Shown in pieces: positions 28,419 through 34,514 of a DNA stretch of 34,514 nt (within the stretch, counting starts at the first letter, position 1; each line of letters begins with the position of its first letter). The notes under the pieces were generated by a model. That model was not told the origin of the DNA, searched no databases, and worked only from the letters and a program-made list of their open reading frames with translations. The DNA is from Streptomyces spiralis (GTDB lineage Bacteria > Actinomycetota > Actinomycetes > Streptomycetales > Streptomycetaceae). The DNA lies in NCBI RefSeq assembly GCF_014654675.1, contig NZ_BNBC01000036.1, positions 64,293 to 98,806 on the forward strand. The letters run 5' to 3'. The position numbers were made by a program, and so were the translations under genes.

Positions 28419-30494
28419 ATGAGCGAGCAGACAACCGACCGCTTCGAGTGGACGGAGCTCGACCGGCGTGCCGTCGACACCGCCCGCCTGTTGGCCGCCG
28501 ACGCCGTGCAGAAGGTGGGCAACGGCCACCCCGGCACGGCGATGAGCCTGGCCCCGGCCGCCTACACGATCTTTCAGAAGGTGATGCGTCACGATCCGGC
28601 CGACCCCGAGTGGACCGGCCGTGACCGCTTCGTCCTCTCCCCCGGCCACACCTCGCTCACCCTGTACACGCAGCTCTACCTCGCCGGGTACGAGCTGGAG
28701 CTGGACGATCTGAAGGCCTTCCGCACCTGGGGCTCCAAGACCCCCGGTCACCCCGAGTACGGGCACACGGCCGGCGTCGAGACCACCACCGGTCCGCTCG
28801 GCCAGGGGGTCGCCATGGCGGTCGGCATGGCGATGGCCGCCCGCTACGAGCGGGGCCTGTTCGACCCGGACGCCCCCGAGGGCACCTCCCCCTTCGACCA
28901 CACCGTCTGGGCGATCGTCTCCGACGGCGACCTGGAGGAGGGCGTCTCCGCGGAGGCCTCCTCGCTGGCCGGTCACCAGAAGCTCGGCAACCTGGTATTC
29001 CTCTACGATGACAACCACATCTCCATCGAGGGCGACACCGCCACCGCCTTCTCCGAGGACGTACTGGGGCGCTACGAGGCCTACGGCTGGCACACCCAGC
29101 GCATCGAGCCGGACGAGAACGGCGACATCGACGTGCACGCCCTGTACGCAGCGCTGACGGCGGCGAAGGCCGAGACCGGCCGCCCCTCGATCATCGCGAT
29201 GCGCACCATCATCGCCTGGCCAGCCCCTAACGCACAGGACACCGAGGCCGCGCACGGCTCGGCGCTGGGCGAGGAGGAGGTCGCCGCCACCAAGCGCGTC
29301 CTGGGCTTCGACCCCGAGCGGTCCTTCCAGGTGGACGACGACGTGCTCGCCCACACCCGCAGGGCCCTGGACCGGGGCGCCGAGGCGCACGCGGCCTGGG
29401 ACAAGCGGCTCGGCCAGTGGCGCGCCGGCCAGGTCGAGCGGGCCGAGCTCTTCGACCGGATCGTGGCCGGGCAGCTGCCCGAGGGCTGGGAGGACGCCGT
29501 CCCGGTCTTCGAGGCCGGCAAGTCGCTCGCCACCCGCGCGGCCTCCGGCAAGGTGCTCCAGGCGCTCGGCGCGGTCCTGCCCGAGCTGTGGGGCGGCTCC
29601 GCGGACCTGGCCGGCTCCAACAACACCACCATCGACAAGACCTCCTCCTTCCTGCCGAAGGGCAACCCGCTGCCGGAGGCCGACCCGTACGGCCGGACGA
29701 TCCACTTCGGCATCCGCGAGTTCTCCATGGCCGCGGAGATGAACGGCATCGCCCTGCACGGCAACACCCGGATCTACGGCGGCACCTTCCTGGTGTTCTC
29801 CGACTACATGCGCAACGCGGTGCGCATGGCCGCGCTGATGCAGCTGCCGGTGACGTACGTCTGGACGCACGACTCCATCGGCCTGGGCGAGGACGGCCCC
29901 ACCCACCAGCCGGTCGAGCACCTGGCCTCGCTGCGCGCGATCCCCGGCCTGAACATCGTCCGCCCGGCCGACGCCAACGAGACCGCCATCGCCTGGACCG
30001 AGATCCTCAAGCGGCACGCCACCCGTCCGGCCCCGCACGGGCTCGTGCTCACCCGCCAGGGCGTGCCCACGTACGCACCGAACCCGGACGCGGCCAAGGG
30101 GGGATACATCCTTCACGAGGCATCCACCGGGAGCCCGGACGTGGTGATCGTCGCCACCGGGTCCGAGGTGCAGCTCGCCGTGGCCGCGCGGGAGCTGCTC
30201 GAGGCGGAGGGGACCGGCACGCGAGTGGTCTCGATGCCGTCCGTGGAGTGGTTCGAGGAGCAGCCGCGCGAGTACCGCGAGCAGGTGCTGCCGCCGTCGG
30301 TGCGGGCGCGCGTGGCCGTGGAGGCCGGCATCGGCCTGACGTGGTACCGCTACGTAGGTGACGCAGGACGCGTCGTCTCCCTCGAACACTTCGGTGCCTC
30401 CGCCGATGCCGCGACCCTGTTCGCCGAATTCGGCTTCACCCCCGAGAACGTCGCCGCCGCGGCCCGCGCATCGCTGGCCGCCGCGCGCGCCTGA
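28419..30494 (+). CDS. tkt: Transketolase
   Basis: The product is 691 aa, the usual full length. Thiamine diphosphate motifs are present: GNGHPGTAMSLAPAAY near residue 30 and the SDGDLEEGVSAEASSLAGHQ ... YDDN block (GDG to N) near 170-200. The pyrimidine-domain glutamate region GIREFSMAAEMNGIALHGN and the HDSIGLGEDGPTHQPVEHL signature (in parts: HDSIGLGEDG and PTHQPVEHL) follow in the middle, then the C-terminal domain. It moves two-carbon units between sugar phosphates in the non-oxidative pentose phosphate pathway, in the cytosol. The ATG at 28419 has GAGGA 10 nt upstream; a TTG at 28413 is also possible. It is the first gene of tkt-tal-zwf-opcA-pgi, with 19 bp to tal. As I recall, S. coelicolor has two such clusters; this one resembles the second by neighbours. 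Confidence 0.97.
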   Translation: MSEQTTDRFEWTELDRRAVDTARLLAADAVQKVGNGHPGTAMSLAPAAYTIFQKVMRHDPADPEWTGRDRFVLSPGHTSLTLYTQLYLAGYELELDDLKAFRTWGSKTPGHPEYGHTAGVETTTGPLGQGVAMAVGMAMAARYERGLFDPDAPEGTSPFDHTVWAIVSDGDLEEGVSAEASSLAGHQKLGNLVFLYDDNHISIEGDTATAFSEDVLGRYEAYGWHTQRIEPDENGDIDVHALYAALTAAKAETGRPSIIAMRTIIAWPAPNAQDTEAAHGSALGEEEVAATKRVLGFDPERSFQVDDDVLAHTRRALDRGAEAHAAWDKRLGQWRAGQVERAELFDRIVAGQLPEGWEDAVPVFEAGKSLATRAASGKVLQALGAVLPELWGGSADLAGSNNTTIDKTSSFLPKGNPLPEADPYGRTIHFGIREFSMAAEMNGIALHGNTRIYGGTFLVFSDYMRNAVRMAALMQLPVTYVWTHDSIGLGEDGPTHQPVEHLASLRAIPGLNIVRPADANETAIAWTEILKRHATRPAPHGLVLTRQGVPTYAPNPDAAKGGYILHEASTGSPDVVIVATGSEVQLAVAARELLEAEGTGTRVVSMPSVEWFEEQPREYREQVLPPSVRARVAVEAGIGLTWYRYVGDAGRVVSLEHFGASADAATLFAEFGFTPENVAAAARASLAAARA

Positions 30495-30513
30495 TCCGAA
30501 CGCAACAAGGAAG

Positions 30514-31683
30514 ATGATCACTGTGAGCGAAGCAACCGCGACCGCCGGAGCGCTCGAGCGCCTGTCCGAAGAGGGCGTGTCGATCTGGCTGGACGACCTG
30601 TCGCGGCGGCGGATCGAGTCGGGGAACCTCGCCGGGCTCGTCGAGACCCGGCACGTCGTGGGCGTCACCACCAATCCGTCGATCTTCCAGGCCGCCATCG
30701 GCTCCGGGGAGGGCTACGAGGAGCAGCTCGCCGACCTGGCGGTGCGTGGCGTCACGGTCGACGAGGCCGTACGGATGATGACCACCGCCGACGTGCGCGC
30801 CGCCGCCGACGTGCTGCGGCCGGTGTACGAGGCGACCGGCGGACGGGACGGCCGGGTCTCGATCGAGGTCGACCCGCGGCTGGCCCACGACACGGCGGCG
30901 ACCGTCGCCGAGGCCCGGCAGCTGGCCTGGCTGGTGGACCGGCCCAATGTAATGATCAAGATTCCGGCCACCCGGGCGGGCCTGCCGGCGATCACCGAGG
31001 TGGTCGGAGCGGGTATCAGTGTCAACGTGACGCTGATCTTCTCCCTGGAGCGCTACCGCGAGGTCATGGACGCCTACCTCGCCGGTCTGGAGAAGGCGCG
31101 CGCCGCGGACCTGGACCTGTCGCGGATCCACTCCGTCGCCTCCTTCTTCGTCTCCCGGGTCGACAGCGAGATCGACAAGCGGCTGACCCTGCTGGGCAGC
31201 GACGAGGCCCTGGCACTGAAGGGCCGGGCGGCCCTCGCGAACGCCCGGCTGGCCTACGCCGAGTACGAGCAGGTGTTCGGTTCCGCTGACGGTTCGACCG
31301 CGCCCGGTGAGCGCTTCGCCGCGCTGGCGGGCGCCGCAGCGAACAGGCAGCGTCCCCTGTGGGCGTCGACCGGGGTGAAGGATCCGGCATACAAGGACAC
31401 CCTGTATGTGGACGAACTGGTCGCGCCCGGCACGGTCAACACCATGCCGGAGGGCACGCTGAACGCCACCGCCGACCACGGCGCGATCACCGGTGACACG
31501 GTGACCGGCGGCTATGCGCGGGCCCGCGCCGATCTGGCGGCGGTCGAACGGCTGGGGATCTCCTACGACGAGGTCGTGCAGCAGCTCGAGGACGAGGGCG
31601 TCGCCAAGTTCGAGGCGGCCTGGCAGGACCTGCTGGACGCGGTCACGAAGTCGCTGGACAGCAAGGGAGTTGACGCGGAATGA
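30514..31683 (+). CDS. tal: Transaldolase
   Basis: The product is 389 aa, typical of the actinobacterial transaldolase group. Motifs are GVSIWLDDLSRRRIESGNL, VVGVTTNPSIFQAAI (phosphate binding) and NVMIKIPATRAG, where K149 is the Schiff-base lysine, then VNVTLIFSLERY and RPLWASTGVKDPAY. It transfers a dihydroxyacetone unit between sugar phosphates and works with transketolase. ATG 30514 has AAGGA only 2 nt upstream; GTG 30523 would have it 11 nt upstream, so the start is a choice between these two. The end overlaps zwf by 4 nt (ATGA), so translation is coupled. Confidence 0.97.
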   Translation: MITVSEATATAGALERLSEEGVSIWLDDLSRRRIESGNLAGLVETRHVVGVTTNPSIFQAAIGSGEGYEEQLADLAVRGVTVDEAVRMMTTADVRAAADVLRPVYEATGGRDGRVSIEVDPRLAHDTAATVAEARQLAWLVDRPNVMIKIPATRAGLPAITEVVGAGISVNVTLIFSLERYREVMDAYLAGLEKARAADLDLSRIHSVASFFVSRVDSEIDKRLTLLGSDEALALKGRAALANARLAYAEYEQVFGSADGSTAPGERFAALAGAAANRQRPLWASTGVKDPAYKDTLYVDELVAPGTVNTMPEGTLNATADHGAITGDTVTGGYARARADLAAVERLGISYDEVVQQLEDEGVAKFEAAWQDLLDAVTKSLDSKGVDAE

Positions 31684-33365
31684 GCAAGAAGCCCGCCGAG
31701 CCGGCGGCGCCGGACGTGACCGTGGGCCGCGCCCCGGACGCCGCCGCAGAGCCCAAGGCGACGGCCCCCGGGGCGGCGCGGCCGGACGCCGCGCCCTCCC
31801 AGGCCGCGCCGTCCGATGTACGTGTGCCCGTCGCGCCGTCCGCCGACTGGGTGAATCCGCTGCGTGATCCACTGGACCGCCGGCTGCCGCGGATCGCGGG
31901 CCCGTCCGGCCTCGTGATCTTCGGCGTCACCGGCGACCTGTCCCGCAAGAAGCTGATGCCGGCCGTGTACGACCTGGCCAACCGGGGCCTGCTGCCACCG
32001 GGCTTCTCGCTGGTCGGCTTCGCCCGCCGCGACTGGGAGAACCAGGACTTCGCCCAGGTGGTGTACGAGGCGGTCAAGGAGCACGCGCGCACGCCCTTCC
32101 GCGAGGAGGTCTGGCACCAGCTGACCGAGGGCATGCGGTTCATCCCCGGTGACTTCGACGACGACACGGCGTTCAAGCAGCTGAAGGCGGCCGTCGAGGA
32201 GCTGGACGGCTCCCGCGGCACGGGCGGCAACTTCGCCTTCTACCTCTCCGTACCGCCGAAGTTCTTCCCCAAGGTCGTGCAGCAGCTCAAGAAGCACGGG
32301 CTGGCGGAGGGGCCGAAGGGGTCGTGGCGGCGCGCCGTCATCGAAAAGCCGTTCGGCCACGATCTGGCCAGCGCCCGGGAGCTGAACCGGATCGTGCACG
32401 ACGTGTTCGACCCGGAGCAGGTCTTCCGCATCGACCACTACCTGGGCAAGGAGACCGTCCAGAACATCCTGGCGCTGCGCTTCGCCAACCAGATGTACGA
32501 GCCGATCTGGAACCGGTCGTATGTGGACCATGTGCAGATCACCATGGCCGAGGACATCGGCATCGGCGGTCGGGCGGGCTACTACGACGGGATCGGCGCC
32601 GCCCGGGACGTCATCCAGAACCACCTGCTGCAGCTGATGGCGCTCACCGCGATGGAGGAACCGATCGCGTTCGACGCCGAGGCGCTGCTGACCGAGAAGC
32701 TGAAGGTGCTGAAGTCGGTGCGGCTGCCCGAGGACCTGGGCTCCCACACCGTGCGGGGCCAGTACACCGAGGGCTGGCAGGGCGGCGCGAAGGTCCCCGG
32801 CTACCTCCAGGAGGAGGGGATCAACCCGCAGTCGAAGACCGACACCTACGCGGCGATCAAGCTGGGGATCGACAACCGCCGCTGGGCGGGCGTCCCGTTC
32901 TATCTGCGCACCGGCAAGCGGCTGGGCCGGCGGGTCACCGAGATCGCGGTGGTGTTCAAGCGGGCCCCGCACTCCCCCTTCGACTCCACGGCCACCGAGG
33001 AGCTGGGCGAGAACGCGATCGTGATCCGCGTCCAGCCGGACGAGGGCATGACGGTCCGCTTCGGCTCCAAGGTGCCGGGAACCTCGATGGAGATCCGGGA
33101 CGTCACGATGGACTTCGCCTACGGCGAGTCCTTCACCGAGTCCAGCCCGGAGGCCTACGAGCGCCTCATCCTGGACGTGCTCCTGGGTGACGCCAACCTG
33201 TTCCCCCGCCACCAGGAAGTGGAAGAGTCCTGGAAGATCCTCGACCCGATCGAGGCCTACTGGGACGAGAACGGCACGCCCGCCCGGTACCGGTCGGGGA
33301 CGTGGGGTCCGCGGGAGGCCGACGAGATGCTCGCACGAGACGGACGGAGCTGGCGCAGGCCATGA
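31680..33365 (+). CDS. zwf: Glucose-6-phosphate dehydrogenase with N-terminal Ala/Pro-rich extension
   Basis: The product is 561 aa, about 50 longer than common Zwf proteins. Residues 1 to about 57 are Ala/Pro-rich with no predicted fold; the usual start of the enzyme is near NPLRDPLDRRLPRIAG. NADP site: IFGVTGDLSRKKLMP. Substrate signature: RIDHYLGKE (R250-E258). It oxidises glucose 6-phosphate to 6-phosphogluconolactone and makes NADPH. The ATG overlaps the tal stop (ATGA), with AAGGGAG 10 nt upstream, which supports the long start. Its stop overlaps opcA in the same way (ATGA). Confidence 0.97.
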   Translation: MSKKPAEPAAPDVTVGRAPDAAAEPKATAPGAARPDAAPSQAAPSDVRVPVAPSADWVNPLRDPLDRRLPRIAGPSGLVIFGVTGDLSRKKLMPAVYDLANRGLLPPGFSLVGFARRDWENQDFAQVVYEAVKEHARTPFREEVWHQLTEGMRFIPGDFDDDTAFKQLKAAVEELDGSRGTGGNFAFYLSVPPKFFPKVVQQLKKHGLAEGPKGSWRRAVIEKPFGHDLASARELNRIVHDVFDPEQVFRIDHYLGKETVQNILALRFANQMYEPIWNRSYVDHVQITMAEDIGIGGRAGYYDGIGAARDVIQNHLLQLMALTAMEEPIAFDAEALLTEKLKVLKSVRLPEDLGSHTVRGQYTEGWQGGAKVPGYLQEEGINPQSKTDTYAAIKLGIDNRRWAGVPFYLRTGKRLGRRVTEIAVVFKRAPHSPFDSTATEELGENAIVIRVQPDEGMTVRFGSKVPGTSMEIRDVTMDFAYGESFTESSPEAYERLILDVLLGDANLFPRHQEVEESWKILDPIEAYWDENGTPARYRSGTWGPREADEMLARDGRSWRRP

Positions 33366-34288
33366 AGATCGACCTGACCGAGACCACCGCAAGCAAGATC
33401 AACAAGGCGCTGGTGCAGGGCCGCCGCGCCATCGGCACACCCGCCGTGGGCATGGTCCTGACGATGGTCATCGTCACGGACGAGGAGAACGCCTACGACT
33501 CGATCAAGGCCGCCGAGGACGCCTCGCACGAGCACCCCATGCGGACCCTGGTCGTCATCAAGCGGCACGCCCGCACCCTGCGCGACCGCACCCACTCCCG
33601 GCTCGACGCCGAGGTCCGGGTCGGCTCCGAGGCCGGCACCGGCGAGACGGTGGTGCTGCGCCTGTACGGCGAGGTGTCCGACCACGCCGACTCGGTGGTC
33701 CTGCCCCTGCTGCTCCCGGACGCGCCGGTCGTCGTCTGGTGGCCGGTGGACGCGCCGGACGACCTCGCCGAGGACCCGCTGGGCACGCTGGCCCAGCGCA
33801 GGATCACCGACCTGTACGCCTTCGAGCGCCCGCTGGAGGTCCTGCAGACCAGGGCGGACCACTACGCCCCCGGCGACACCGACCTCGCCTGGACCCGGCT
33901 CACCCTGTGGCGCTCGATGCTCGCCGCCGCCCTGGACCAGGCCCGCGTGGCGGTGACCTCGGCGACCGTGGAGGCCGAGGCGGACAACCCGAGCGCGGAG
34001 CTGCTGGCCCGCTGGCTGGAGGCGCGGCTCGGGGTCAAGGCCGAGCGTGCGCACAGCGCCGGCCCGTTCGTGACCTGCGTACGCCTGGGCACCGCGGACG
34101 GCGAGATCACCATCGACCGGCCCGAGGGCCCGCTGGCCACGCTGTCCCTGCCGGGCCAGCCGCCGCGCACCCTCGCCCTCAAGGTCCGCCCCACCTCCGA
34201 ACTCATCGCCGAGGAGCTGCGCCGCCTCGACGCCGACGACATGTACGCCGTGGCCCTGCGGGGCGCCGGCATCAAGGAGACCGTCTGA
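33362..34288 (+). CDS. opcA: OpcA, glucose-6-phosphate dehydrogenase assembly protein
   Basis: The product is 308 aa. The start MKIDLTETTASKINKAL and the blocks GMVLTMVIVTDEENAYDSIKA, given in parts as GMVLTMVIVTDEE and NAYDSIKAA, PVVVWWPVDAPDDLAEDPLG and RITDLYAFERP are characteristic of actinobacterial and cyanobacterial OpcA. It helps Zwf assemble and tunes its activity by redox state in cyanobacteria. It overlaps zwf by 4 nt, as expected for partners needed in equal amounts. It is followed directly by pgi. Confidence 0.96.
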   Translation: MKIDLTETTASKINKALVQGRRAIGTPAVGMVLTMVIVTDEENAYDSIKAAEDASHEHPMRTLVVIKRHARTLRDRTHSRLDAEVRVGSEAGTGETVVLRLYGEVSDHADSVVLPLLLPDAPVVVWWPVDAPDDLAEDPLGTLAQRRITDLYAFERPLEVLQTRADHYAPGDTDLAWTRLTLWRSMLAAALDQARVAVTSATVEAEADNPSAELLARWLEARLGVKAERAHSAGPFVTCVRLGTADGEITIDRPEGPLATLSLPGQPPRTLALKVRPTSELIAEELRRLDADDMYAVALRGAGIKETV

Positions 34289-34289
34289 C

Positions 34290-34514
34290 ATGCCCGACAC
34301 CCCCGAGCTCACCCGGCGGCCGGAGTGGACCGCCCTGGAGGACCACCGCGCGGGCTCGCAGCCGCATCTGCGGGAGCTGTTCGCGGCGGACCCCTCCCGC
34401 GCGGAGCGCTACACGGTGCGCGTCGGCGATCTGCGCATCGACTACTCCAAGAACCTGGTCACCGACGAGACCCTGCGGCTGCTGCGGGAGCTGGCCGCCG
34501 CCACCGGCGTGTCC
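34290..34514 (+). CDS. pgi: Glucose-6-phosphate isomerase, N-terminal part (3' end outside window)
   Basis: The first 75 residues are visible: PEWTALEDHR, LRELFAADPSRAERYTVR and DLRIDYSKNLVTDETLRLL, the last being the well-known Pgi N-terminal block. It interconverts glucose 6-phosphate and fructose 6-phosphate, closing the loop between glycolysis and the pentose phosphate genes upstream. The ATG lies 1 bp after the opcA stop, with AAGGAG about 10 nt upstream inside opcA. Confidence 0.93.
   Translation, partial: MPDTPELTRRPEWTALEDHRAGSQPHLRELFAADPSRAERYTVRVGDLRIDYSKNLVTDETLRLLRELAAATGVS

Noticed and set aside
28356..30698. A 780-codon minus-strand open frame opposite transketolase
   Set aside because: It is antisense to a full-length tkt, with repetitive Gly/Val/Arg composition and no motif.

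Overview
The window is high-GC (about 70% or more) actinobacterial chromosome and almost certainly Streptomyces. Codons are strongly G/C-ending, GTG starts are common, many stop and start codons overlap, and secreted enzymes carry long Ala-rich or Tat signals. The gene content (YdcSTUV-type polyamine transporter, Sfp-type phosphopantetheinyl transferase, GH16 and GH4 glycosidases, tkt-tal-zwf-opcA-pgi) also fits this genus. No rRNA, tRNA, CRISPR array or transposase gene is visible.

Layout. Bases 1-3464 hold the end of a DMT-family exporter, a DUF2510-scramblase protein and a Tat-exported phospholipase C. Bases 3605-9839 (minus strand) hold a tight six-gene operon in the order LRR protein, LRR protein, ATP-grasp protein, alkaline-phosphatase-superfamily hydrolase, HemW-like radical SAM protein, SPASM-like radical SAM protein. 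These match the families named STM4015 (two copies), STM4014, STM4013, STM4012 and STM4011 after Salmonella locus tags. To my knowledge no function is established. Divergent from it (10037-11472) are a small His-rich protein and a DUF6745-like protein. The two units share an intergenic region with two back-to-back TTGTCAGTG-type promoters around a 14-bp palindrome.

Bases 11528-15666 (minus) hold a polyamine-type ABC transporter operon, with a divergent GntR regulator and a soluble Cache-domain protein beyond it. Bases 17612-19659 hold a sensor domain of the MmyB type that lacks its DNA-binding part, divergent from an EspR-like HTH protein, plus a small hypothetical protein. Bases 19813-22732 hold a phosphopantetheinyl transferase overlapping a metallophosphoesterase (the arrangement of mycobacterial PptT/PptH) and a divergent ATP-grasp protein. 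Bases 23197-27241 look like glucan use: a GH4 6-phospho-glycosidase, a secreted protein with a TTA codon, and a GH16-CBM6 endoglucanase with a LacI-type operator. Bases 27341 to the end hold an AraC-type regulator divergent from the pentose phosphate operon tkt-tal-zwf-opcA-pgi, which runs off the window.

Two nearly identical ~198-bp non-coding elements with inverted ends and flanking CTAG copies lie at 12353-12551 and 22729-22926. They behave like a miniature inverted-repeat transposable element (MITE). One sits inside the polyamine transporter operon, exactly where its duplicated CTAG keeps both the upstream stop codon and the downstream ribosome binding site.

The best candidate for an undescribed system is the radical SAM/ATP-grasp/LRR operon with its divergent partner unit. 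All functional statements about it are inference from folds and motifs.
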